The notes: generated by a model not told the origin, from the letters alone. DNA of 64,000 nt from Odontesthes bonariensis (GCF_027942865.1 NC_134515.1:19428227-19492226); one strand, 5' to 3'. Positions 1 through 24,600 are shown, numbered from the stretch's first letter. Translations and numbers: made by a program.

Positions 1-1075
1 ATAATGGACAAACGGGCTACCATGTTGATTGCAGAGGATCAGCTCACTTTAGTAAAATTGGGGTGTAATTGTTTTGCTGTTTTTCTATCGTTTGCACTGA
101 ATAATTTAATAATTACCAATAAACGTGGAGGGTAAGGTATTTATTATCAAACTCCAAGTCAGATCAGTAAGGACAGAGGTGGAAGATATACTCAAACTTT
201 AGTAACACGTTATAATAATACTCCATTTCAAGTATAAATTCCCCTTTGAGGAAAATTGCTAAAGCAGAAGCATTAACGTGTTATTAGAAAACATTTTTGA
301 TGGTTATGTACTATCATGCAGAAAAATGGTCCCTGAATTTGCTTTATTCTAATATTACTGTTTTTATAAGATAATGTATGTGTTACTGTAGCAGATGTTC
401 AGACTGAACTGATATTTATAATTGTTGGAAAGTGTCATTTACAGCTATACATTCTGTAAGATCATATGTGAGGTGCTGTCATGAGATAATCACATCATTT
501 TCTAAAACATCAACTCAGCATAAGCTCAGAAAACTGGACACTTTTATCTTCGGGACAGTTAATCCAAGATCTTGATTTGATACTTTATTTATCTAAAGGG
601 GAAAAATATTCAATATTCTCATCAATGCATTATGAAGAATTCCATAATTAGATTTGAAACAATATGAGATTAATTTGTCTTTACTCCTCTCATAAAGCAC
701 AAACACATTTTTCATTTTTCACCCCAAAAAGACAGCCTTTTGAACCGGTGTCAAACTCATCGCATTGGATTCACATGCTTTTTCTTTGCGTTGGATGAAC
801 AACCCAAAGAGTTTTCTTCGCAAAGGCTCCAGTGGAAAAACGATGTGTTCAAATTGAAACGTTGCTGCAACGCGTTTGAGGCGCTGATTGTTGTACTGTC
901 GGAGAATACAAAATGTCAAACAAGAGTCAAAATTCTGCAACAGCTCGAGAATGTGGTCAAGTATGTGGTGAAAATAATGGTATCAGCTCTGTCCTTTCTG
1001 TGTTATATCTGCATGCCAGCTCTCTCCGTATCAGTCGTGCTTGATCTTCCTTTTCCCACGTGTGTGTTTGTGCAT

Positions 1076-1111
<36 letters not shown>

Positions 1112-3379
1112 TTTCTGTCTGATTGTTGAGCAAACTCCAGTGAGATAATGCTCCCTCAAAGTCCCAGTCAGTCTGGTCAGTCAGATGAAGAGCAGGTTAT
1201 TTTTAACACTGCAGGGGGGTTGTTAAGTATCACAGAGGCCAAGCTCCCCGTCTGTAGGTGTACGAGCCCATCTTGCTTCTCCGTCCGCCCCAGCCCCCAG
1301 CTCCACCCCTGTGTGTCTTCTTTTTCACAGTGGGAACACTCCCAATGGCTCAGCAGAGAAGGAAGGGTTTCTTCAGCAGATGACGTGCTCTGAAGAAGTG
1401 TGTTGATAAACTGGACAGTGATGATAATGGACACAGATATAAAGCCACAGAAGAGACCATGCAGACCCAATGGGGCTTGGGGATAGATCAGTTGGAGCGC
1501 TAGCAAGAGGACAGGTGATAAAAACAGGCACCGATAAAGTCCCAACTGCGCCTGGTTTCAGCCTGACTCATCTCTCCTTGTGCTCCGTTCACAGTCAGAG
1601 GCAGATGAATGTGTTAGCAGGGTACAGACAGGCTGGGTCACCACAAAGCTGAGAATGATGCTGGACCAAAACACCTTTTGCTAGGTTGAGCTGATGGGTA
1701 ATTTCACTCTTTTGCCCTAAAAACTGCAGCAAGATTGACAACACAGAAAGGTCAGGAGTCACCTGCACCCTTGGGCCTATCATTTCAGCTCTTCTTTGGC
1801 TTTTTTCTGACCTTTATCTATCAAAAGAAAAAGGGTTTAGTGTTCTGTCATACTCACATTGTTCCCGTTCTGTTTGCCTTATATGACTGGGTGATGCCTT
1901 ACTTATTTTCTTTTGAATATAGGCTTCGTAGGACTTTGTGACTGACTTCATTATCGTCATAAATTCTAACAGATTTAATCCTCCTAAAAAAACTGGACTT
2001 TATCTGGTAAAGAGGCCCCTTGATTCCACTGATCATTTCACAGGTTGAGCTACAGCACTAGCGTAAGTTGCTCAGAGTTTCATCCCTGGATGTATTTGTG
2101 TTCACCTCAAATACATTACTGAGTATGAGCTCAATCTGGACTGCGCACATTTACCATATATATGTCGCAGATAACTTTTTGTTGCTGCTGTTTGTTTGGT
2201 ACACTAAACCAGTCCACCTTTATGTGACATAACATTATGGACATAAAGGTGGAGACATAGAGACTAAACTATTTATGCAGGAATCAGTTCAGGTTTTCAT
2301 GCATTTTTTCAGACCCTTTTCATCATCATCGTCTTTATTCATAAATCTCCTTATTCTACGTAACTGAGATTCTCAACCACAACAACAATGGAAGGTGAAC
2401 AGTTCAACCAAATTCAGGCAGTTTTTGTACTTTCACAAAATGCACTGGGGTAAATGATGACCTCGATCAAAATGTAACTGAACTGACACAAGACGTATAG
2501 AATGACATAATCTCAACAGCACAGAAATCATAATGGTGCTCCAGAAAGTAAATTCAATATAAATTGTTGTTTTGGTATCAAAGACTAACCGCAGGTCATT
2601 AAACCCAGCATCCACGCCTTGAAGTAAGTCGAACCAGGTCCTTTTTCCCCATTAAAATTTTTAAACACCATCTTTAAGAGCTGACATTTTATGTAACAAT
2701 ACCTGTGAAAAATAGCCATCAGTAAAAACATGAACTGATTCCTTAACAGGCCTTACCCCCTAGGTCTAAGGAGCCAGAGGGGGTCATGGTCGTAACCCAG
2801 AAGCTTAATACTTCTAAATCCCGGCAAGAGATGCAAAACAACCAAAATAAGACACAGAGTGAAAGACCGTAAAGTGGGAAAATGTCATCAAAGAGATGCT
2901 GAATGATCACAGAGACATGAAATAGGCACAAAGTGATTAAAAAAGGATCGATATGGGACCATACATATTCCCAATATGAATGCTACCAAACAGAAAGAAA
3001 TGAAAAAAAAAGTGTACCTTAACTGGTGGCCCTGCTCAGAGGCCATTTGCTTTATAATCTGTGAAGTCAAGTTATACATTGACATCAAATAAGGTTCAGG
3101 GTTCACCTTGTTAGCCCATAAAACCTTGGAAATTCCCTTAGAACAAACAGTCATTCAAAATATAAAAACCACTTCCTGCTATTATTGTTATGATCGTTAT
3201 TATTAATATAATTATGGCACCGGTGTATTTGAAACACCAAGAATCATTTTCCGGACGTGCAAGTTTTAACTTTGAATGCAGCTGTTGTGATCATAAGCTG
3301 TAGATCATTTGACGTTATGAAAAGTTAACTTTCTCTTGTTAATGTGCCACTGAAAGGTTGCAATTCAGCCAATGTTTTA
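1..3379. other. Upstream non-coding DNA, no gene seen
   Basis: This is AT-rich flanking DNA upstream of acvr1b. The open frames in it are short, lack recognisable domains and have no convincing splice partners. The only clear structure is a (GT)n tract at about 1078-1107. Distal acvr1b regulatory elements could lie here, but nothing in the sequence identifies one. Confidence 0.6.
1078..1107. repeat. (GT)n microsatellite
   Basis: An uninterrupted run of about 15 GT units. It makes an open + strand frame read as a cysteine/valine tract, which is an artefact of the repeat. Confidence 0.9.
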
Positions 3380-3594
3380 TTTACCCCACACAGCCGTGAC
3401 CTCGGTGGCAGTGTGGAGGGGGGGCCGTGCAGCAGGCGGCCAGCCCTCCCCTTTACACACGTCACTGGCTGGCTGGCTTGTATCTGACGGTGTGGTGTGT
3501 GCGGTCGGACTGTGGTTGTGTTTCAGGTCTGATCGTGTAGATAACGAAACACTTCGGACGCATTTCATCGCGTAGAGATGGGAATTATGAAGAT
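3380..3594 (+). promoter_or_regulatory. acvr1b: Probable acvr1b promoter and 5' UTR
   Basis: A GC- and CpG-richer block lies immediately upstream of the acvr1b start codon, and the CpG enrichment continues into the start of intron 1 (to about 3.96 kb). This contrasts with the AT-rich DNA before it and fits a CpG-type vertebrate promoter. No clear TATA box was found. The transcription start cannot be placed from sequence alone. Confidence 0.45.
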
Positions 3595-13936
<10,342 letters not shown>

Positions 13937-14523
13937 GCAGGCAGGCGACGGAACGAGGCGCTGGAGACGCACAACCCGACCACACTGCGATGGGAAGCAA
14001 ACACTAAAAGACAGACTGCAAATGAGAAATCCTGCCAGTTTTAAAGCCACACTCCAAGTTGTGACAAGGCCTACCTCACCTTTTTAGCCAAAACTACTGA
14101 AAACCACCCCTCCCCCTCCTGACTTCTCTCTCCCGCCTCCCTTTGTTTCCCCCCTCCGTGTTTCTTCCCACGTTCCCCCTCGACCCCCTTCTCCACGGGC
14201 CACAACACACTACAGCACCATCACTGTTAATATCATCACGCTCAACGTTCTGTCATGTCCCAGGGCAGGAAATACTACTATTGTATAGTGACAGGATTTT
14301 TCTTCTTCCTTTCTTTTTTTTTTTTTTTTAATTTTTTTTCCTTTCGTCCCGCGACAGACTAAACTCGTCCAGAAGGGTCGAGCGTGTTGTGGGCTTTTCA
14401 GTTTGAGAGAAACCCTCTATATTCTGTTGGCCATGCAACATCTCACCGTCGCTGTATGTGTGTGTGTAAAGGGGGAAAGAGGCTGAAGCACTGTTTCTGT
14501 TTCTGTTTTGTGTGTGTATGTGT

Positions 14524-14563
<40 letters not shown>

Positions 14564-16385
14564 GGTGTCTGGACTACTAGCATGTTTCTAAGATGTCAAG
14601 ATGTCTGGTATAGGCCGTAGTTCATTAGACAAAAACTAGAAAAATCTGCTTTTTGGTCATGGAGCATGAACAGCCAGATTGTGCTTATCTCCCCCCCCCC
14701 CCCACACACACACACACCCCACACTTGAATATCCTCCAAACTGAAATGAGTTGCACTCAACTGTAGCTTCCTCACGTGTGAGACCCGCAGGTATCGTATA
14801 ACGGATGTGGTCCAGTCCTGTTGTTAGATTTAAAATGTGGCAGGGATAATGTTTGGGATGGTTTTTTGATTTTTATTTATTTGTTCATAGTTTATATTTC
14901 ATTTTGATGATGAACACTGTGAGATGAGATGCGATTAAAACCAGATTCTTGATGAGAAAAATTCTCGTTGTAGTTCAGTCCGAGTCCTCACCGCCCTTCA
15001 GTTGGAAGATTAAAGGGTTATTGCATTCATTGAGTAAAATACTGAGTTCAGTTATGAATGTAGCCGTAACCCTGCCGGTGACAGGCGACGACATTGTGCA
15101 TACTGAGCAAATAAGAGTCGTATGAAATGGCAATGAAAATTGCTTTTTTTTGTTGTTGTTGTTTGTTTTTTTTTTCCCTTAATATATATATTTTTTTGTG
15201 TTTTGTTTAAAGACGACATGATGGGACACTACTGATGATGGGTACATATGACTTGTATATAAAACTTGCATCCCCCTCCTTACATCCCACAAGCTCCAGT
15301 GTGACATATGAATGGTGATTTTTGATTGGATGGTACTTTCAGAGGTCGGGTAAATCTGTCTGTGTGGCTTCCAACTGTGCTGACAGATGTACGGTCATCT
15401 GCTGGAATTTGTTTTTCATTTCCTCTTCTCATGGAAATTTGGTACTACTGATCCCAGATCTTTTTCTGCAACCTGTTTATTTGTTTTTAATATATATATA
15501 TACACACACACATATATATACATACATATACGTGTAATTGTTGGAATTGCTTGTAGAGCTCTTTTTAGAGCTCGCTAACGCAGGTCTGTTTCTACAAATA
15601 TCCTCTGGGACGACATCTCCTTCTCACTGACACTGGAATACATAGTGCATCGTGTACAACGTTAGTTTTCGATACTGCCGCTGGCTATTTATCCAGAAAT
15701 CCAGACAACTGCTGACCGTTCGCACACAGGGAACATACAGTTCGATGTAAAGTGTAATTGACGAGTTTTACCTTCAAAGACTGACGCGCTGCAAAGTGAA
15801 ACTGCATGTTTTCCTTCTACTCTCTGCAGCTTTGGGTCGTTCTGCAGACAAGACTATGAAAGTATTACACTGATATTTGTCACCATTGGGCTCTGCACTG
15901 TTATGTCCGCAAGGGCGTTCGTTAATGTTAGTTAAACCATCACCTGATCCAGAATTCACGTGTCATGTTTTGAATCCATTTTGCATGCTGTCTCAAACAC
16001 TGGGTCCTCTGCACTGAGGTAGATGAACTTAAGACATGTATTTTTCCACCTCCTGCAGGTTGATTCTCTTTTTTTTTTGTCTTCGTTTTTTTGTCTTGTT
16101 CAGGTCATTGGCTGTGTACCCCTGAAATGTTGCTGCTACTGTTAACATGGGTAGAAGTTCAGCGAGCAGAGTGTAGCGGATACGGGGGAGGGGGAGGTGG
16201 GAGACTGCTGTTGAACCAAAATTGTCAAACACTCCTGTGTCCATGTTTGGATTGTTGCCATGGGTATTTGACCATCATGTTCATGGGTAATACTTCAAGA
16301 CTTCAAAGATAATATTGTGCAGATCTTTTCTGATTTAGCTGAAAAGTGTATATAGATGATATACAATAAATTCCTCTTTTGCTTA
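13937..16385 (+). other. acvr1b: acvr1b 3' UTR with candidate polyadenylation signals
   Basis: Downstream of the TGA at 13934-13936 is low-coding, T- and GT-rich sequence. ATTAAA occurs at about 14933-14938 and a canonical AATAAA at 16365-16370 followed by a T-rich stretch. The second is the better end of transcript, giving a 3' UTR of about 2.4 kb. The exact cleavage site is inferred. Confidence 0.55.
14509..14559. repeat. (GT)n/(GTAT) microsatellite in acvr1b 3' UTR
   Basis: GT dinucleotides interrupted twice by TATG. A C run followed by CA repeats occurs nearby at about 14692-14716, so complementary GT and CA tracts lie within 200 bp in the same UTR. Confidence 0.9.
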
Positions 16386-17376
16386 CCCGTGGCTTCAACT
16401 TGCGCTTATTGAAGATGCGCTGCATCAGCAGCAGCTGAGACAAGCGGGAGACCATCACTCCACCCGTTTGTGCTGGCAGACAAAAATACTCCAGTGTTGA
16501 TTGTATTACACAAAATATCACAAATGATTTCAATGCATTTTTTTTTTTTTTTTTTTTTAAGCTAAACAGCCGTTGCCCCACATCTTAAAGGCAAGAGCAA
16601 ACTGTTGAAAACATAACAGAAAAGGCTGCGGCCTTGGCAACAAAAGTCAGTTATGATCGAGGAGCTGCAACTCTTAAGAGATATTAGAACTTAATTTTGT
16701 CTGTAGAACTAAATCAACTTCTTGCCAAGCAAATATCAACCAAAACAGTTAATGGAGAGCTTGGCGCAGCAGGAAGCCACGAAAGGGGCCGACATTTTCT
16801 TTTCCCATTAATATTAACCCACACATAAAATGGTGTAAAAAGACCACAACAAGTGGACGATGGACCAGTAGAAGAACATCATCCACCATGTTTTTGAGTT
16901 TCTTTGGCCCCTTAAAGACAAATTTAGGATGCCGAAAGAATCCTTAGACTCCAGCATTGCAGCGTGAGGGTAGTTCTGTGATGGTTTAAGGAAGCCATAT
17001 GCTGGAATTTTCTCAGTTGTGTACCAGCAACGCATGGACGTACTTCTCTGGAATATGAGTAAGAAGTACTTTTTGGGGGACCAGATCTTTCCCAAAAGTG
17101 GTGACAATGCTCTCACAGGTACAAAAAGCACAACAAAGCACGCAAGCTGAACATATTGTGTAAGGAACCTCTTCTCCCAGCCGTCACGTCCGAAGGAGCA
17201 AGCAGCCTCTCACCGCAGCCTGCGGGAAACCTGGGTCATCTTACTCCACCTATAACCTGGTGGTTTATCATCGGTTTTTACCAACCGTAACCCTGTAAAA
17301 GAATCATTTGAAACGTAATAAAACTTTGGTCCCGCGCTGACAAGAGGAAAAGATGCGCAGCATATTTAAAATGCAT
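16386..17376. other. Intergenic stretch between convergent acvr1b and kmt2d
   Basis: About 1 kb between the last acvr1b polyadenylation signal (16365-16370, + strand) and the probable kmt2d signal (17377-17382, - strand). It contains a T run at about 16540-16558. No coding signal was seen. Confidence 0.5.
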
Positions 17377-20300
17377 TTTATTTTCCTTTCCAAGAAACAA
17401 AAGCAGACAAAGAAATAAGATGAAGGGTGGGGGAGGGAGGGTGGGAGTAGGGAAACCAGTATATAAAGAGATGCAACCTCTGGTGTTCTGAAAAAAATAT
17501 GTACAATTCCAAAGAATATCCATACAAAACATGCCACATACAATAAAAATGATCATTATATTTATTCATATTCCCTAAAAGTATCTCTGCTGTACAGATG
17601 CAACATCTTTTTAAAAAGGTGAGGTTAAAAAAAACCTTCAATTTTGAGCAACTTTATTAAATTATAAGATATGCAGAGAACTTAAATTAAGATTCAGAGG
17701 TTAAAAATTATTTAGGCAAAAATCCAGTGAGCTTCTTAATGTCTCGTCATGATCTTCCCTTGAAATAGAAACATACCAAAAAAAAAATATATATATGCAT
17801 GTATATATATAATATATAGATATATATATATATATATATATATAGATATATTATACATATATATTCATCACTGTTTAGGATACTTGATCAATATCTACTA
17901 CTTTAGAGAAGTTCTCTGTTATACTATGAGAGTGCAATTCATTACCAGGTTAAGTATGGGATTAACTTTGAGTATTACATCATAACATACATTAGGCCAA
18001 GTAACCATTTCACAAGGTTTACCAACACATTCACTTCTATAGGGAAGATATTTAGAAATAAAAAAAAAATAAAAAAAAGCAAACCACCAACAATATTCTA
18101 GGGATTGCAAGATTTTCCATTCAAGACTATTAATCCAATTGTGACCGATTAAGGGACAGGGTTTTGGTAATCGACAAGCAGTAGCATAAATAAAAAATGA
18201 AAAATAAACACAAACAATATTACATAAATACAAATGCTATGCACCATTGTACTGCTGTATGCAAGAAGTGATTTTTTTTTGTGTTTGTTTTCTGTCTGTA
18301 TGTCTAATAAACGACTCTCCGCATAAACCCAAACGGTTCAGAAAGCGCCGCGGCCGCTTGGAAACCCCCGATAGTTTCCTTATAACCTATTTTTTTTGTC
18401 TTTTTTTTTTTTTCAACAAACTTGTCTCTGAGAGCTTATAGCAAAAAACACTAATAGAAAAACAGGTAAATGCAAAACACTCTGGTTCATATACATAAAG
18501 ATATTAGTTTGCCATTTTACATATATTTATATTTATGTACAGCTTTATCTTTGTTAAAATGATATCCAGTGGTTCTTTTTTTTTTCTTCTTTTTCTTCCC
18601 CCCCCCCCAATTTTTTATTCTTTTTTTTTTTTCAGCACTTTTCACTTTATTGATTACAAAGGGGCTGGATAAAGAGATGCTGCCCCCTAATGCATATACT
18701 CTATTTACAATTTGTACAACTTTTGCATTTTTAAATCATGTGAGGTCTCAGGTTAAGGGAAAGATGAAACAAAGTAGCATGGGAAGGTGGAGTTTTAGTA
18801 AAGCTCCCTTTAAAGACTTTTTTTTTTCGTTCATCTCGTACAGAAATGAAAGCAAATGCCCTTTTATCCAATAAGTCTTTCCCTGCCACCAGTTCAGCCT
18901 CAATTAGACAGTACCAGCACTAGAAAAAAAAACACACTATAGGGGGAAGTAAAAACACTGCAGGCTGTACTCAGGCAGAGGAAGACTTACTACAGTAAAG
19001 TTAAACAACAGTCCGTTAAATAATACAGAGAGGAAGAGGCAGGATTCAAAGTTTAAGGTTGAGTTATGAAAAGACTTGAGTAGTCGGGGGGGGTAAAAAG
19101 CATTACATGGGGGCAGTAGTCATGCAGCCACCGGCTCCTGTCAGCAAGTGGAACTTCAATGGATAAAACAACCATCTGAAGGGTACTTGGTAAAGTTTGA
19201 ACTTTATAATCCTCTTCGAAAGACTGCGGGACCCTCAAGCCGTTCATACGGACCGTTATTGTCCCGAGCAACTCAAAAAGTGGATGTTATTGTGCTTTCA
19301 CACAGCTAACAGCATGATTTCGAGATGCATAAATAAGAACAAAAGAAAAAAAAAAAAAAAAAAGAAGTTACATCAATATCCAGGATGATTTGGTGGCGTA
19401 AAAGGCGCCCAAGTAAGCTTCTGATTGTGATTTTAATGCAATATCTTATCAAAACTGTCATATATTTCCTCTGTATAAATAGTTCATGTATAATAATTAT
19501 GTTGGCTCATTATTGTAAATCATCAGCATAGAGTAGATAGAGCAAACCTGCTGCTTAAGATTCCCTGCTTGTCCGAGAGGGCTAAGCCCATAAAAACACC
19601 CCACCCCCACCAACCCCCCACAGAGTAGTTCCACAGTAGCAGTTAACAGTTTTTATACAAAGCAGTCACTTTCCGCTTAATCAGTGAGGTAGACTGGGTC
19701 GAGCTAACCCACCTTGGACTCCACAGAGTCAGAACATCTGATGCCACTGGAGCCACAGATGAATAGCGTCTCAAATTTGATATTCACGTGCATCTTTTTT
19801 TCTTTTTCTACTGACTGTGTGCAGCTCTCACACAGAGTCACATCACGATTGTCTAGCGAGCCAATATCAGAGTTGCTGTCATGAGTCATCGATGACTTGA
19901 TGGGAAAGTGCCTTTTTCTGGGAGGTGAAGGGGGGAGGGGTGGCCAGGTGGGACAGGAAATAGGTCCAACTCAAAACATAAAAATGCATCCTTAGTTCAT
20001 TCTTAGTATTTTAACATGGCTTTTCTTTTAAATCAAAGCTGCGGGCGAGCTCTGCACTAAAAGTACTGATATCAGAGGGTCAGAATCATTTGGTAGATTG
20101 TTGAGGATTGTTTTCCAGCCACTGAAAGGTTATTGAGAGTAGAACAGTCGAGGAGGGCGGGGGGGCCTTTTAGCTGAGGAAACTGTGATTCACGAGTCCA
20201 AACATGAGAGTAAGCCCCACCATCAAGCTGCTGTTGATGTTCGCGGGGTTGGTTGGTTTTACTGATTAATGCTTTTCAGACCTTTGGCTACAGGTGTCAA

Positions 20301-20444
20301 CACTTTAGTCTTTCAATAGCAGAGGACAACCTTCCTCCATGTCTTTCAGAACAGCTTATGCACTGGCTATGTAGGATTCAAAGGCTTTGGCGCAGGAGTG
20401 TTCTGGTACCAGTGAGGGCAATTCTCCATTTTTCATTCATCTGG
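17377..20444 (-). other. kmt2d: kmt2d 3' UTR
   Basis: On the - strand an AATAAA (written TTTATT at 17377-17382) lies about 3.07 kb past the kmt2d stop. The interval is AT-rich, with an imperfect TA microsatellite (about 17788-17864) and several homopolymer runs, and carries no exon. Another TTTATT near 18647-18652 could be an alternative earlier site. The extent is inferred from signals only. Confidence 0.5.
17788..17864. repeat. (TA)n microsatellite
   Basis: Imperfect TA repeat broken by GATA and GCATG units, inside the presumed kmt2d 3' UTR. Confidence 0.85.
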
Positions 20445-21684
20445 TTAGTTCATCCACTTCCGGCAATTCCAGGCTCCACAATGGCAAGGGATTTTGTGCT
20501 GATCATCTTCAAAATCAAACTGGTAGTCATAGGTCAGCTGAAATAAGTAAACAGAGAAAGTTAAGTTTCCTGCCATTTTAAGACATAAAATAAAAAAAAC
20601 CCAGTTCAAGTCAAAGTTTACGTAAGTGGTTCTCGTTTTTTTTTTTTTTTTTTTTTCAATTTTGTGCACCGCACCTCTTCTCCTTTGGGGATCCTGCGGC
20701 TGGAAATGATGATAATCTTATCTTCTTTATCAAATGTTACAACCTCAGCAACACAGTTGGGGGCACAGGAATGGTTGACGTAACTGGGAAAGGAGAAAGA
20801 AAAGTCAGTTACAAAGCATAGAAGATGGAAGAGTTTACATTCAGGGAGCCGTTCTCAAATCCATACTCACCGCGCAGGGCCACCTGTTAGAGTGGCATCG
20901 ATCACCTGCTCATTGTTGATGCGAAACATGTAGATTCCACGGTTCTATGAGGAAACGCAAAGCTTGAAACACACTTTTCAATTCAAAACTGCTTAGAATA
21001 TGCATTTTATACACGCTTTACATGGGTACAGATGTCTTATCCCTCTTTAAACTTCAACTGAACAAAAGCTCTTTTTTTTTTGCCTGTGTATACGCTGGAG
21101 TACCTGTGACTCGTAGATCTTCTCACGCCGATTGGCCACCTCGTTGCGTATGACGGTCCCAATGTACTCTATGACCATGGTGTGCTTCTCCAGATCCTTT
21201 GCAGCGTACAGCCCCAAGCCCTGAATGCGAGAACGTGCAAGATAGACATTGTTCTTCCACTCGGTCTTCAGACGCCGATACTGAGAGGACTTGGAGTGGA
21301 CAAACTGCTTGCTGTAGGGTGTGTTGAGCTCTCCAGTGAAGGTACTCTGGTAGGCCTTTGACACGCTGGTACTGTTTAGGGTATGAGGCCTGGAGACAAA
21401 CATAGAGCATTGTTGAACATTTATATTTGTTCTGTGCCAATACTAAATAAATTCATGACAGCCTTCATATTTAAGTCTTTTCTGCCTGCCTCCATGCTCA
21501 GTATGACTGTAAAACACAGCTTTTCACAGTTAAGTGGTGCAACAATCTTTTACCTCTTGCACTGTGTGGCGACCTTTGGTTCAGAACGAGCGCAGCCGGT
21601 GGGATTTATCATGAGAGGAAGCTCCATCAGGGGGTGCCGGCCATATCGGAACTGGTAGTTTTGACAGTTCTCCACACCAGGGAG
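20445..21684 (-). other. kmt2d: kmt2d WIN motif, SET and post-SET exons
   Basis: Five exons encode the catalytic end (residues about 4798-5027). The exon at 21554-21684 ends with the arginine-containing WIN motif (GCARSEPKV), which in this family binds WDR5. The exon at 21104-21389 carries the SET start (RSRIQGLGLYAAKDLE, VIEYIGT). The exon at 20675-20783 holds the NHSCAPNC catalytic/SAM-binding motif. The last exon holds DYQFDFEDD and the post-SET cysteines CHCGAWNC. All key residues of an active SET domain are present. The stop TAA is at 20445-20447. Confidence 0.95.
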
Positions 21685-24600
21685 CTAAAACACAACAAAC
21701 TGGTTTCTGCACAGACAGTCTCATAAAGGTTTTCTTTGGCACTTTTTTTAATAATGTTTGGATAAATATGGCACTGCCCTTCACCATCATATGAAAACAA
21801 GTAACGCACGATGGGAAAAAAAAAAAGAAAAAAAAGATTCTTACCGACTCAGTGATTCGCATGACTGCATGAATGGTGAGGCCATACATCTCTTCTCCTT
21901 TCAATTGGTCAGTGAACAGCTTCAACATGGACGAATCCTCACGGAGTTTAGCCACTTCCTGAACAATTCGGTCCCAGATCCCTAGAAGCAAAGGCAGTGG
22001 ATTGAATTTAGTCAAGACAGTTTTTTTTTTTCTTTTTTAAAACCACAACTTTAAGAGATGCCATACAACAGAGTTTTTACCATCTGGGGTTGTGTCGTGA
22101 TACTGCAGATCCTCCATTCCGTGCTCCAAAACACGCACCTCGAACAGGGGACAACTGTCGTCTTCGCTGATGCGGCAGCGGTAGCGACATCGCTTGTTGG
22201 GAATGCGTGTGCTCCAGTAGATGCGTGTGGCCTCATAGCCAACAGGGAAGATGGCAGTGGGTGAATGAAAGTTGGCCATTTGGGAAGGTAGCAACTGGCC
22301 AACAGCATGAAAGATGAGACCGCCAACGCGGAACAGGTGGATACGGTCACCTCGCTGCAGGATGCTGGCAATCTGCTTCACTTCATCGCGCTCAATGTAG
22401 ACGCGGCGCAAAACGGCAAATGTGCTGAGTTCATCGTCACTGGGGCCCTTCAGCTTATGCTGGGTGCACAACATGGTCTTATCCTTGAAGAACATGCAGC
22501 GTGCCCGGATAGCACAGGCAAAGTGGTAGACATTTGGGCAACGCAACCTGTTGCAGCTATTGGTAGCACCAGTTTTCTGGCAGTACGCGCAAAGAGTCCG
22601 CAATCCACGGCGCAGGGCAACTTCAACATTGATTAGGGCACCCCCCTGTGTCTCATAAACCTCTGTAGACCACAAAGCACAGTTAAGGTGCACCCACAAG
22701 TCCACGTCAATGTTAAGCAAGCGTGCAGGCCCGTCTGTTGCCCCATCGCCTTCCTCGTGACAGAAGCAGCACTTGCGCTTGTCCCGAGGCAGCTTTTCTG
22801 GTCGAAGAGTGATGCGCAGACGTTCCATCAGCTCAGAAACCTCCCGGCTGCTCTCTTTCTTTGAGCCACCCTTGCGTATTGAGATGACAATCTGAAGACG
22901 CTTCCAGCGAATCCCTTTCCATTTTTTCACTTTGGGGTGTACCACCTCCTCATCAGGCGAGTAAGGCCTGCGCTGCTTGATAGCCTTAGGCGAAGACTCC
23001 ATGGGACTGGGAGAATATTTAGAAGGCGGAACTAGCTCAGTGGCAGATTCCTCCTCCTTGACAACAGGAATCAGATGATCTTCAGTGGGTGCAGGAGGGT
23101 CAGGCTGTGCAGAAGCAGTTGGCGGTTCAGTCACCAACGCTGGAGCAGAAACTTCAGACTCGGGGACATTAGCTTGTTGAACTGGATCAGTAGGAGGAGC
23201 CTCAACATCCTCTTCAGGCTCGGTCTTTGTCTGGACTTTGATGGGGCTGGAGGGCAGGCGGGTTGGAGAGGTTGACTTTTTGGAAGATTCAGCCTCACTA
23301 GCTGTGACCGGTAAAGATGGTGAAGGCTGAGGCGGCAACGGTGATGGGGGTGGAGACTCCTCCACTGGTATGACAGGTAGGTGGCGTACATCCAAATCAT
23401 TTACCTTGGTTGTGTAACAGTGCTGCGCTGGTTTGTCCGCAGTCTCTGAGAATTCCTGAGAGGAAAAAAAAAAAAAAAAAAACGACATGACATGACATGA
23501 CATATGTGACTTTCAAGGCAAAAAATAATAAATAAAACAATTCATAGCAGTCAAGACACCTGAAGTGACCAACCTGTTTAACAAGAGCCAAAATGTCCAC
23601 TTGTTTCTTCAGTGTACAGCCAGGCAGAGAAACATCAAATTGTCTCAGCCAATCATCCTGATTTGGTGAAGCACTTTCCTTTGTGCATAGCACCCCTGAA
23701 AAACATTCAACTTTAGTCTTAAATTATGGACGGATAAACCTTTAGAGCAATATTAGAGTAGTTCCACTTTAGTACAAACACAAATATTTCTGAACAGCAA
23801 ACCTGCTCGCTTAAAAGACTAATCACTGTAACTAAGACTTCAAATAGCCTGGGTCAGTGTTTCCCACAGAATTTTTGGAAACTATGGGGGGCGGGTAAAT
23901 TCACGCGGCGTAAATTTGTGCGACTGCAGATTTTATTTTATTTGATTGATTTGCACACATTCATTCAAATATAACAAAAAATACACAATAAAACACAACA
24001 AATTAAAAAAAAGGAATGTGTGCTGGAGATGTCAGAAACCCTTGTGGGCTTATGAGGAAACCTCATCTTGTCATTAAAACCCAATGATAACAATTGTAAT
24101 AGAAAATATTTACAGGTTAAAACTAAACTTCATGAAAAATATGAATGGATCATCTACAGTGAGGACTTGTGCCTTTTTGAGAAACTTGAAAAGGTTTTCC
24201 TTGATAACAAAGGGTGTGGGAAGTACACAATGAGTTCAGGAACACATCAGAAGCGGTTTGGTGTTGATATCTTTAAAAACAAGAGAGCTATTACAAAATA
24301 AAAATCTAAAATGGAATTAACTATGCACACTGAGTAAATGTTCTACCTAAAATGATTTTTCTGGAAACTAAAAGACTGTGAAAGCTTTATAGTGAGTTCA
24401 CAAACCCATCCGAATTGGTTTGGTGTTCATTGGTTGAATATCCAGTGAGAACAAAAAAAGGCGTTGCACTTTTGCGACGGTCCCTAAGCGCTCCGGCTGC
24501 CGTAGTTCACTTAGAAGTATATTCGGCGCGGTTACTCTGATCTTTCAGGCTTACTTTGGTGAGTTGATAAAGCCTGTGGTATGTTAGTCTTAGTTTTCTG

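Noticed and set aside
740..1129. 129-codon + strand open frame upstream of acvr1b
   Set aside because: Its end is the translated GT microsatellite and the rest shows no domain or splice context; an opposite-strand frame overlaps it equally well.
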